The notes beneath the pieces are model-generated. The model searched no databases and had not been told where the DNA came from. It was given only the letters and a program-made list of their open reading frames with translations. Shown piece after piece: positions 34,935-42,357 of a DNA stretch of 64,000 nucleotides (position 1 is its first letter; each line of letters begins with the position of its first letter). The position numbers and the translations under genes were made by a program. The stretch is from Gammaproteobacteria bacterium (GTDB taxonomy: Bacteria; Pseudomonadota; Gammaproteobacteria; Steroidobacterales; Steroidobacteraceae). The stretch spans positions 9,407 through 73,406 of the forward strand of contig JAQGOE010000091.1 of assembly GCA_028293725.1 (NCBI GenBank), given 5' to 3'.

Positions 34935-35483
34935 ATGCAGAAAGCCGAACGGGGATTTGGGTCGGGTCGTATTGTCTGGATCGCGGTGTTGGGAAGCTTG
35001 GGCGTTGCACTCGCCGGCTGCGGAAGTAACGAGTCAGGCTCGTCTACCGCGGCAACCAGTACCACCAGCACGAGTACGACGGGCTCCAACCCACAAACGG
35101 CCGCCGACTCGAGCACGAGCGGCAGCTCGACGACATCGGGTTCCACTACGTCTGGTTCCACCACATCCGGATCGACCACCACGACGGGCTCCAGCTCGAC
35201 TCCGCCCACCACGCCGGTGGCGGGCACGAGCCTTACCCTCGGTTGGGTGGCGCCCACGCAGAACAGCAATGGATCGCCCATCACCGACCTGGCCGGCTAC
35301 AAGATCCACTACGGCACGACCTCGGCGAATTACACGAAGGTGGTCGCTGTGAGTAATCCGAGCCTCAGCCGGTACGTCCTGGACAGCCTGGAGAGCGGGA
35401 CCTACTTTTTCGCGATTACGGCCTACAACTCGAAGGGCATCGAGAGCACCCTGTCAGGCGAAATCAGCGCGACGATGAACTAA
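34935..35483 (+). CDS. Fibronectin type III lipoprotein under c-di-GMP riboswitch control
   Basis: A 182-aa surface or periplasmic lipoprotein. The signal peptide (IVWIAVLGSLGVALAGC) has a clear L-A-G-C lipobox. A Ser/Thr/Gly-rich low-complexity linker (about 33-95) includes three near-identical TSGST units. The C-terminal domain (about 97-182) is a fibronectin type III fold (LTLGWVAPTQNSNGSP...GYKIHYGTTSANYT...TYFFAITAYNSKGIES). Similar small FnIII proteins sit beside XrtA/PEP-CTERM EPS genes. A polymer-binding or adhesin-like role would fit c-di-GMP control, but is inference. The gene overlaps the convergent transferase gene by 4 bp. Confidence 0.8.
   Translation: MQKAERGFGSGRIVWIAVLGSLGVALAGCGSNESGSSTAATSTTSTSTTGSNPQTAADSSTSGSSTTSGSTTSGSTTSGSTTTTGSSSTPPTTPVAGTSLTLGWVAPTQNSNGSPITDLAGYKIHYGTTSANYTKVVAVSNPSLSRYVLDSLESGTYFFAITAYNSKGIESTLSGEISATMN
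35133..35177 (+). repeat. Three 15-bp tandem repeats in the lipoprotein linker
   Basis: Units at 35133, 35148 and 35163 encode T-S-G-S-T three times with 2-4 base differences between units. The array lengthens the linker between membrane anchor and FnIII domain and could vary by slippage. Confidence 0.6.
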
Positions 35484-36883
35484 CGCGCGCCCTTACCCAT
35501 GAACACGACCTCGGCCGTCTGCACCAGGATGGCCAGGTCGAACAACAGCGTATTGTTCTTGATGTAATACAAGTCGTATTGCAGCTTCTCGAGCGCGTCT
35601 TCTTCGGACGAGCCGTAGGGATAGCACAGCTGCGCCCAGCCGGTGATCCCGGGCTTTACGCAATGCCGCTGCACGTAATAGGGAATCTTCTGGGCGAGCT
35701 CGGCCACGAACTGTGGGCGCTCGGGGCGCGGGCCGACGAAGCTCATCTGCCCGGTCAGCACGTTGAGAATCTGGGGCAGCTCGTCGATCCGCAGCTTGCG
35801 AATCACCGCGCCCACGCGCGTGACGCGTGGGTCGGACTTCTGCGCCCATTGCGCCTGTCCGTCGCGCTCGGCATCGGTACGCATGCTCCTGAACTTCAGC
35901 ACCGTGAACGGCTGCCCCGCGAGACCGACGCGTGCCTGGCCATAGAAAAGCGGTGCCCGCCAGCCGTCCTCGAGCTTGATCGCGACCATGGTGATCAGCA
36001 TGAACGGCAGGGAGAGAATGAGCAGCGCCACGCTCGCCATGAGATCCAGCGCCCTGGAGGAGAACAGGCGCACCGGGTCGCGCCGGAAGCCCTCGCCGAA
36101 AATCATCCAACTCGGGTTCAGCACATCGATGCGCACCCGGCCCGTCTCACGCTCCAGGAACGTCAGCAGCTCGGTGACTTCGATGCCGGCGAGCCGGCAC
36201 TCCAGCAACCCGAGGATGGGGAACCCGCGCCGCCGGTCCTCCATGGCCACGACGATCTCGTGCACATCGAGACGGGTGCACAGCTGCAGCATGCCCGCGG
36301 AGGCTTCCTGCACCCGGTCCGCAGGCACCGCGATACCTTCGCCGTCGGGCTGCACGTAACCGACGATCTCGAATCCGCGCCGGTCGGAGCGGCGGCGTAA
36401 TCCCGAAATCGCGGTGGTCCGCTGACCCACGCCGTAGACGAGCACGCGACGCTTGAGAAGACTTTCGTCCATCATTCGCGCGAACACACCGTGCGCGGCG
36501 CCGACACCGAGGAGCGAGAAAAGCAAGGCCAATCCCAGCACGCCACGGCCGATATACAAGGATGGAATGAAGTAGAACAGCAATGCGGTCGCGGCGGTCG
36601 CGGCAGCGCACGCTGCGATCAATCGCACGAATACACCGCCGGTTCGCGCCCGCTGCCGCGAGCTGTACAGACCGAATCCCAGCACGCTCACCAGGCTCAT
36701 GGCGGTGAATACGGCCGCACAGAGCCAAAGGGCTTCTTCCGAGCCGATCGACGGCACCGGGTACCAAGTGTGGAACCGCGTCCGGTAGGCGAGCAGCATG
36801 GCACAGAAAAAAACGACCGCATCGACCGCCGCCATGGCCGCGATCGAAACGTGTACATAGTGACCGAGCAGGCGGACGCGCAT
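35480..36883 (-). CDS. Initiating sugar transferase of the XrtA/PEP-CTERM EPS type (TIGR03013-like)
   Basis: A 467-aa polyisoprenyl-phosphate sugar phosphotransferase, second of its kind in the window. N-terminal helices, a Rossmann-like middle domain (RRVLVYGVGQRTTAI) and the catalytic domain are present: ALDLMASVALLILSLPFML, LFYGQARVGLAGQPF, VLKFRSMRTDAE, RKLRIDELPQILNVLTG, SFVGPRPERPQFV. The C-terminal run IPYYVQRHCVKPGITGWAQ...YPYGSSEEDALEKLQYDLYYIKN is the hallmark of the transferase family associated with exosortase XrtA. The usual partner exosortase is not in this window. It is transcribed alone on the minus strand, with a long, structured upstream region. Confidence 0.88.
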   Translation of the reverse strand: MRVRLLGHYVHVSIAAMAAVDAVVFFCAMLLAYRTRFHTWYPVPSIGSEEALWLCAAVFTAMSLVSVLGFGLYSSRQRARTGGVFVRLIAACAAATAATALLFYFIPSLYIGRGVLGLALLFSLLGVGAAHGVFARMMDESLLKRRVLVYGVGQRTTAISGLRRRSDRRGFEIVGYVQPDGEGIAVPADRVQEASAGMLQLCTRLDVHEIVVAMEDRRRGFPILGLLECRLAGIEVTELLTFLERETGRVRIDVLNPSWMIFGEGFRRDPVRLFSSRALDLMASVALLILSLPFMLITMVAIKLEDGWRAPLFYGQARVGLAGQPFTVLKFRSMRTDAERDGQAQWAQKSDPRVTRVGAVIRKLRIDELPQILNVLTGQMSFVGPRPERPQFVAELAQKIPYYVQRHCVKPGITGWAQLCYPYGSSEEDALEKLQYDLYYIKNNTLLFDLAILVQTAEVVFMGKGAR

Positions 36884-37036
36884 AGATCTCCAGAAATCGG
36901 CTTGCCCCGGAGGGGCCTTGGGCCGAAACGGAGGCGCACTTTACAAGGCGTAAAGAAATTCCCCAATGCCGCTGTGAAGATCGCTCACAGTTGCACTACA
37001 CTCCGGTTCGTGCCGACCTTGATGTCCCATAACGTC
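36884..37036 (-). promoter_or_regulatory. Structured untranslated leader of the XrtA-type transferase gene
   Basis: If transcription starts near 37036, the leader is about 150 nt and holds three dyads: CTGTGA-N7-TCACAG (36972-36990), CTTTAC-N5-GTAAAG (about 36940-36956) and GCCCC-N3-GGGGC just before the start codon. No known riboswitch consensus is recognised. The remainder of the 36884-37119 gap shows nothing else. Confidence 0.3.
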
Positions 37037-37046
37037 GCGAGCTTAC

Positions 37047-37062
37047 GGCACGCTGCGTCCCA
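37047..37062 (-). promoter_or_regulatory. Sigma-54-like promoter of the XrtA-type transferase gene
   Basis: The minus strand reads TGGGACG-CAGC-GTGCC, with TGG, ACG and TGC conserved and the GG/GC spacing exact. The predicted start is near 37036. Confidence 0.4.
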
Positions 37063-37119
37063 GTCGCGACAGCCCCCTCCGACGCTAACCGCGGAACTTC
37101 GGGGCGGCAGCATCCGACC

Positions 37120-38112
37120 ATGAGCGCCGATTTTCAAGCACGCACTCGCCAATTTCGCGCGGCTCTCGGCTCATTCGCCACGGGCGTGACCATTGTCACC
37201 ACCCGCAACGCGGCCGGCGAGGATATCGGACTCACGGCCAACAGTTTCAACTCGGTGTCATTGGATCCGCCCATGGTCCTGTGGAGCCTGGCGCGCAAAT
37301 CCCTCAGCCTGCCGGCATTCCTGGAAAGCGGCTACTTCGCCGTGCACGTGCTGGCCGCAAGCCAGGAAGACCTGTCGCTGACCTTCGCGACGCGCGGCGC
37401 CAGTAAGTTCGCCGGATTGCCGGTGACACGGGGAGCCGGTGGCATCCCGCTCCTGCCCGACTGCTCCGCCGTATTCCAATGCCGCACAGCCTTCAATTAC
37501 GAAGGCGGCGACCACGTTATTTTCGTGGGAGAGGTGCAGGAGTTCGAGCACTTCAACCGCCCGCCCCTGGTCTTCCACAGCGGCCGTTACGCCGTCGCTG
37601 TCGAGAAGGCTCCGGCGGCTCCGCCCCCGGGCCAGGACGACAATGAGCCCGATAGCAGTTTCAGCCAGGACTTCCTGATCTACCTGCTGCAGCGGGCGCA
37701 CTTTCAGCTCTTCCTGGGTTTACGACGCGATCTGGAACGTCATGGCCTGAGCGAGGACCAGTGGTTCGTACTGAGCATCCTGGGCATCTCCGACAATCGC
37801 ACTGCCGCCGAGCTTGATCGCCTCCTCTGGTATACCGGCAGAAGGGTGACTTATGAGTTGCTCGCCGGCCTGACGGCTGCCGGATTCGCACGCCTTCATG
37901 GGCACTACGACCCGCACGCGCTGGTGACGCTGACCGATCTGGGGAAGCGTGTGGTGCTCGAGCTCGTCGCGGTCGCCAAAGCCGCGGAGTCGGATGCGGA
38001 GCGCAGCCTGGGATACGGCGAGACGCAGCAACTGAAACGAGCTCTTCGCGGCATCATCCGCGAGACCGATCCCGGTCCGCCCCCGGTAGCTTCCTCGCAC
38101 TATCCTGAATAA
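37120..38112 (+). CDS. Flavin reductase fused to a MarR-like winged helix domain
   Basis: A 330-aa two-domain protein. Residues 1-165 are an FMN/FAD-binding flavin reductase of the HpaC/RutF type (FRAALGSFATGVTIVTT, LTANSFNSVSLDPPMVLWSL, FAVHVLAASQEDLS, GGDHVIFVGEVQEFEH). After a Pro-rich linker, residues about 185-320 read as a MarR-type winged helix (QWFVLSILGISDNRTAAELDRLLWYTGRRVTYELLAGLTAAGFARL...TDLGKRVV). Such a reductase would supply reduced flavin to a monooxygenase, possibly the acyl-CoA-dehydrogenase-fold protein at 42358. The attached DNA-binding-type domain is unusual and could sense or regulate. First gene of the long accessory module. Confidence 0.8.
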   Translation: MSADFQARTRQFRAALGSFATGVTIVTTRNAAGEDIGLTANSFNSVSLDPPMVLWSLARKSLSLPAFLESGYFAVHVLAASQEDLSLTFATRGASKFAGLPVTRGAGGIPLLPDCSAVFQCRTAFNYEGGDHVIFVGEVQEFEHFNRPPLVFHSGRYAVAVEKAPAAPPPGQDDNEPDSSFSQDFLIYLLQRAHFQLFLGLRRDLERHGLSEDQWFVLSILGISDNRTAAELDRLLWYTGRRVTYELLAGLTAAGFARLHGHYDPHALVTLTDLGKRVVLELVAVAKAAESDAERSLGYGETQQLKRALRGIIRETDPGPPPVASSHYPE

Positions 38113-38137
38113 ACCTGGCCCGAATAAACCTGGCCCG
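38108..38137 (+). repeat. Perfect 15-bp tandem duplication between two genes
   Basis: AATAAACCTGGCCCG occurs twice head to tail at 38108-38122 and 38123-38137. The first copy contains the flavin reductase stop codon and the second ends one base before the GNAT ATG. It looks like a recent slippage event that spaces the two genes. Confidence 0.75.
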
Positions 38138-38138
38138 A

Positions 38139-38555
38139 ATGACGCCCGACGACGTAATCCACTACCGCAGCGACCGTAAGGTCGACGCGGCGACCTTCAA
38201 GGACATCCTCGAGCGCTCGGGACTCGCGGCCCGCCGACCCGTGAACAATATCGAGCGGCTCGAGCGGATGCTGAACGCCTACAACCTCGTCCTCACCGCC
38301 TGGCGGGGCGAATCGCTGGTGGGGATCGCGACCTGCTGGACCGACTACGCCTATTCCGCCTACCTCGCCGACCTGGCGGTGGCGGCGGATTCGCAGCGCT
38401 GCGGCATCGGCCGGCAGCTGGTCGATCTCGCCCGTGCCATGGTCGGTCCGCAGGTCACCCTCATGCTGCTGTCCGCGCCCGCAGCCGTGGATTACTACCC
38501 GAAAATCGGCATGGAGCGCTTCAAGGACTGCTTCATCTTCCGGCGCTCCGAGTAG
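38139..38555 (+). CDS. GNAT-family acyltransferase
   Basis: A 138-aa single-domain GNAT protein. The acetyl-CoA/pantetheine-binding signature is DLAVAADSQRCGIGRQLVDLARAM (about 84-107, the R/Q-x-x-G-x-G/A loop), followed by the short C-terminal strand YYPKIGMERFKDCFIF. Small GNATs beside carrier-protein genes can use acyl-carrier proteins as donors. Placed directly before the dedicated carrier protein gene, it is a candidate to move the activated aminoacyl or acyl group onto an amino sugar. Start ATG at 38139. Confidence 0.75.
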   Translation: MTPDDVIHYRSDRKVDAATFKDILERSGLAARRPVNNIERLERMLNAYNLVLTAWRGESLVGIATCWTDYAYSAYLADLAVAADSQRCGIGRQLVDLARAMVGPQVTLMLLSAPAAVDYYPKIGMERFKDCFIFRRSE

Positions 38556-38637
38556 TTCACATAACGCCCCGGGTCCGGTGCCTTACTATTGCGGACCATC
38601 GCAGACTTCGAATTCTTTGGCGTTACCCCAGAAAATC

Positions 38638-38892
38638 ATGACCGCAACAGATGACCTCCAGACGATCCGCCGCATCCTCAAGGAGCACGGCCGCCTCAGC
38701 CGGGATATCGACACCCTCGGCGCCGAATCCGACCTCTACGAAGCCGGCATGACCTCGCACGCCAGCGTCAACGTGATGCTCGCTCTCGAAGGCGAATTCG
38801 AAATCGAATTCCCGGACAGCATGCTCAAGCGCAGTGTGTTCGAGAGTATCGCCGCGATCGGTGCGGCGGTGAGTGAGCTGCGCGGCTCGTGA
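38638..38892 (+). CDS. Acyl/aminoacyl carrier protein
   Basis: An 84-aa acidic carrier protein. The phosphopantetheine attachment Ser is residue 40 in AGMTSHASVN, which replaces the usual DSL motif with TSHAS. That variant, with EFEIEFPDSMLKRSVFESI after it, is what I recall from the carrier proteins paired with amino acid:[carrier protein] ligases in Bradyrhizobium. The ligase gene lies 4.7 kb downstream on the same strand. The ATG at 38638 follows an 82-bp gap without a clear promoter. Confidence 0.82.
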   Translation: MTATDDLQTIRRILKEHGRLSRDIDTLGAESDLYEAGMTSHASVNVMLALEGEFEIEFPDSMLKRSVFESIAAIGAAVSELRGS

Positions 38893-38902
38893 TGGCACGC
38901 CG

Positions 38903-41515
38903 ATGCCGGCCTCCGTCAAGAGCATTACCGGACACCGGCGCCAGGCACTGACCACGGGCTGGGAGCTCCGCTCAACACCACCCGACGCTCATCGAAGCCC
39001 GGAAGATCTGGCACTGGCGCCATTGCAGTGGCTGCCCGCGCACGCGCCGACCACGGCGGCGGCCTGCCTGCGCGCGGCAAATCTCTGGAGTCTCGACGCG
39101 CCCGCCCGACGCTTCGACGCCGAAGACTGGTGGTACCGCCTGCATTTCAGCGCTCCGCCCCGCGAGTCGCACGAGGAGTTGGTTCTCGGCTTTGACGGAC
39201 TCGCGACCGTGGCGGATGCCTGGTTGAACGGCGTGCCGCTGTTGAGCAGTGACAACATGTTCCTGGCCCACGAGCGGGTCATCGACGCACCGCTGAGCGG
39301 CGCGAACGAGCTCATCATCCGCTTTCGCGCACTCGACCGGCTGTTGGAAGCCAAGCGGCCGCGTCCGAAGTGGCGTGCTCCGATGGTGGAAAATCAACAG
39401 TTGCGTTGGTTTCGAACCACCTTGCTGGGACGCACTCCCGGCTGGTCGCCGCCGGCGGCGCCCGTGGGACCCTGGCGCGGAGTGTGGCTCGAGACTCGCG
39501 CGGTCATTCGTGTCCCGAGCCTCGTCGTGCGCAGCGGCGTGGAGGGAGCTACGGGTTGGGTGGAAGTGACGGCCACTCTGGAGTCCATGGCTCACGGCGG
39601 CGCGATAGCTGACGTCGCCCTGGTCGTAGCCCGTGGCACGGACCGACGGCACTCGATCGCGCTACAACGTACCGCGGGCGCCGATTCCCACGCCTACGGC
39701 GGTCGGCTCGAGATTCCTGACATCGCATTGTGGTGGCCGCACACCCATGGCGAGCCGGCGCTCTACGAGGCGCGTCTGGAGGTAACAGTAACTCCCGATG
39801 GCCACAGCGGCGCACAGCGCGGCCAGGCGCTGCCAGACGCGCGCGCGGCGGACACCACGCTGCAGGTCGACCTGGGCCGAATAGGCTTCCGCACCATTTC
39901 TCTCGACACTCAGGCAGGCGACTTCGCACTCCGCATCAACGGCGTGCCGGTTTTCTGCCGCGGTGCTTGTTGGACGCCCCCCGACCCCGTCAGCCTGGAC
40001 ACCCCCGCCGACTCTCTGCGCAGCGCATTGGAGCAAGTGCGCGCCGCGGGGATGAACATGCTGCGCGTCGGCGGCACGATGGTCTACGAAAGCGACGCCT
40101 TCCTCGAGTTGTGCGACTCCAACGGCATTCTCCTGTGGCAGGACTTCATGTTCGCCAACATGGAGTATCCCGAGTCCGACGCCGGCTTCGCCGCCTCCGT
40201 CGCGGCCGAAGCGCGCCAACAGCTCGGCCGGCTGGCCACGCACCCCTGCCTGACTCTCCTGTGTGGCAACAGCGAAGGCGAGCAACAGGCGGCTATGTGG
40301 GGTGCGCCCCGCGAAAGCTGGTCTCCGCGGCTGTTTCACGAGCAACTCGCGCAACTGTCCCGAGAGCTCTGCCCTGAGGTGCCCTACTGGCCCTCGAGCG
40401 CTCACGGCGGCTCGTTTCCACACGAGGGCAATTCCGGCACCACCTCATATTATGGAGTGGGGGCCTATCTGCGGCCCATGGAGGATGCGCGCCGCGCGGA
40501 GGTCCGCTTCGCCTCCGAGTGCCTGGCATTCGCCAACGTCCCGGAAGAGCGCACGCTGGCGAAAATGCCCGGAGGCGCGGCGATCCGTTGTCACCACCCG
40601 GCCTGGAAAGCGCGCACACCGCGCGACCTGGGCGCCGGTTGGGACTTCGACGACGTGCGCGACCATTACCTGAAGTTGCTTTTCAAGGTCGATCCACTCG
40701 AGCTGCGGTATGCCGATCACGAGCGTTACCTGGCACTCAGCCGCGTGGTCTCCGGCGAAGTCATGGCGAAGGTGCTCGCCGAATGGCGCCGCAAACGCTC
40801 GACGTGCCGCGGAGCCTTGATCTGGTTCTGGCGCGACCTGTGGTGCGGAGCCGGCTGGGGCGTGGTCGATGCGCTCGGTACTCCCAAGGCGGCGTATCAC
40901 TACATTCGCCGGGCAGCGCAGCCCATTGCGCTTGCCATCAGCGACGAAGGCGGCAACGGACTCTATCTGCACGTGACGAATGAGCACGCCGCGCCGTTGG
41001 TGGCGACTCTGGAGTTGAAGTTATATCGGGGCGGTGAGATCGGCGTCGGCAGCGCGACCCGGACCCTGACACTTCCCGGCCGCGACACGGCCGAGCTTGC
41101 CGCGGCGGAGCTGTTCGAAGGATTTCTCGACCTCTCCTATGCCTACCGCTTTGGACCGCCCCCTCACGATCTGGTGGTCGCGACAGTCACCGATTCGAGC
41201 GATAGCGTGTTGGCCCAGGCATTCCATATGGTGGGAGGGCTGAAGGACTCGCGAGAATTCGACATCGGGTTGAGCGCTACGGCCATCGCCCGGGGTGACA
41301 CATTCGACTTGAAAATCACAACGCGCCGCTTTGCGCAGTCAGTATGGATCGAGAGCGAGGGCTTTCGCGCCGACGACGCTTACTTTCACATCGCGCCGGG
41401 CGGCGAAAAGACGCTGTCCCTCGCGCGGATTCCACACGAGCCCGAGCGCCCACTGCGCGGCCGCGTCCACGCTCTCAACGCACACACCGCCGCGAAGATC
41501 GAGATTCGCGCATGA
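38903..41515 (+). CDS. Glycoside hydrolase family 2 (beta-mannosidase-like) protein
   Basis: An 870-aa enzyme with GH2 layout. An N-terminal jelly-roll sugar-binding domain (WWYRLHFSAP...LVLGFDGLATVADAWLNGVPL), an Ig-like domain and a TIM barrel carry the catalytic acid/base in LLCGNSEGEQQ and the nucleophile in VRFASECLAFANVP. C-terminal beta domains follow. No signal peptide is evident, so it may act in the cytoplasm or on re-imported fragments, unlike typical catabolic GH2 enzymes. Closest recognisable type is beta-mannosidase. The ATG at 38903 lies 10 bp after the carrier gene; the stop overlaps the esterase start (ATGA). Confidence 0.82.
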   Translation: MPASVKSITGHRRQALTTGWELRSTPPDAHRSPEDLALAPLQWLPAHAPTTAAACLRAANLWSLDAPARRFDAEDWWYRLHFSAPPRESHEELVLGFDGLATVADAWLNGVPLLSSDNMFLAHERVIDAPLSGANELIIRFRALDRLLEAKRPRPKWRAPMVENQQLRWFRTTLLGRTPGWSPPAAPVGPWRGVWLETRAVIRVPSLVVRSGVEGATGWVEVTATLESMAHGGAIADVALVVARGTDRRHSIALQRTAGADSHAYGGRLEIPDIALWWPHTHGEPALYEARLEVTVTPDGHSGAQRGQALPDARAADTTLQVDLGRIGFRTISLDTQAGDFALRINGVPVFCRGACWTPPDPVSLDTPADSLRSALEQVRAAGMNMLRVGGTMVYESDAFLELCDSNGILLWQDFMFANMEYPESDAGFAASVAAEARQQLGRLATHPCLTLLCGNSEGEQQAAMWGAPRESWSPRLFHEQLAQLSRELCPEVPYWPSSAHGGSFPHEGNSGTTSYYGVGAYLRPMEDARRAEVRFASECLAFANVPEERTLAKMPGGAAIRCHHPAWKARTPRDLGAGWDFDDVRDHYLKLLFKVDPLELRYADHERYLALSRVVSGEVMAKVLAEWRRKRSTCRGALIWFWRDLWCGAGWGVVDALGTPKAAYHYIRRAAQPIALAISDEGGNGLYLHVTNEHAAPLVATLELKLYRGGEIGVGSATRTLTLPGRDTAELAAAELFEGFLDLSYAYRFGPPPHDLVVATVTDSSDSVLAQAFHMVGGLKDSREFDIGLSATAIARGDTFDLKITTRRFAQSVWIESEGFRADDAYFHIAPGGEKTLSLARIPHEPERPLRGRVHALNAHTAAKIEIRA

Positions 41516-42273
41516 CGCTCGACAGCGCCGCTGGCGATGCTCGCGCGCCGAAGGGCGAGCGCATTCTCGATATCGCGGGCCTTCGCACCACCGCCGTCGG
41601 AAACCCGGATGCGCCGTTGACGTTGGTGTTACTTCACGGGTACGACATGAAGCCCGCGGACCTCGCACCGTTCGCTCACTCCATAGGCATCCCGGCTTAC
41701 TTTCTTCTCCCGCAAGGACCGGTCTCCACTCCCAACCGCGGTCATGCCTGGTGGGAGGTGGACCTGGAGGCTCGGGAATCCTCCCTCTCCGTCGGACCCC
41801 GGGATCTGGCGAACGACCACCCCCACGGTCTTGCAGCTGCACGCCGGCAGTTCGGGCAGTTCCTCGCGGCGGTGACAGCAGAGGTAAAGCCGGGCCCCAC
41901 GGCCAGCCGAACGACCCGCCGCCCAACGACAATCATAGGCGGCTTCTCTCAGGGTGGAATGCTGGCGCTCGATTGGGTCTTGCGCGGCAACCAACGCGTC
42001 GACGGCCTCGCACTGCTGTCAACCTCACGCCTGGCCCTGAGCGAGTGGGAGCCCCAGCGGGAACGGCTGCGGAATCTCCCGGTATTCCTCAGCCACGGAG
42101 CGACCGATCGGGACCTGGCTTTTGCGGCGGGCGAGCGCCTGCGCGACTTTCTGTTGGAAAGTGCAGCGCAGCTCACGTGGACGCCCTTCGAGGGGGGACA
42201 CGAGATCCCCTTGGTAGTGTGGCGCGGTTTGCGGAAGTTCCTTGCCGCCTCAGCTAAAATGAAAGGGATCTGA
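41512..42273 (+). CDS. Alpha/beta hydrolase, carboxylesterase/phospholipase type
   Basis: A 253-aa soluble esterase. The fold is shown by LVLLHGYDMKPADL (oxyanion region), the nucleophile elbow GGFSQGGML, the Asp in LSHGATDRDLAF and the His in FEGGHEIPL, a complete Ser-Asp-His triad in the order of the YpfH/EstB-like carboxylesterases. In a carrier-protein module it could work as an editing thioesterase or de-esterify the glycan. The start overlaps the GH2 stop by 4 bp. Confidence 0.82.
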   Translation: MTLDSAAGDARAPKGERILDIAGLRTTAVGNPDAPLTLVLLHGYDMKPADLAPFAHSIGIPAYFLLPQGPVSTPNRGHAWWEVDLEARESSLSVGPRDLANDHPHGLAAARRQFGQFLAAVTAEVKPGPTASRTTRRPTTIIGGFSQGGMLALDWVLRGNQRVDGLALLSTSRLALSEWEPQRERLRNLPVFLSHGATDRDLAFAAGERLRDFLLESAAQLTWTPFEGGHEIPLVVWRGLRKFLAASAKMKGI

Positions 42274-42357
42274 AAGTCTCAAAGCGCGCACGCCCGCGAA
42301 AAATGTGGGCGGCGTCACACAAAATCGCCCCAGTACCAGGCACCGGATCGCGCGACT

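Noticed and set aside
36972..36990. CRP-type operator TGTGA...TCACA
   Set aside because: The spacer is 7 nt, not the required 6, so it is reported only as a dyad in the leader and not as a CRP site.
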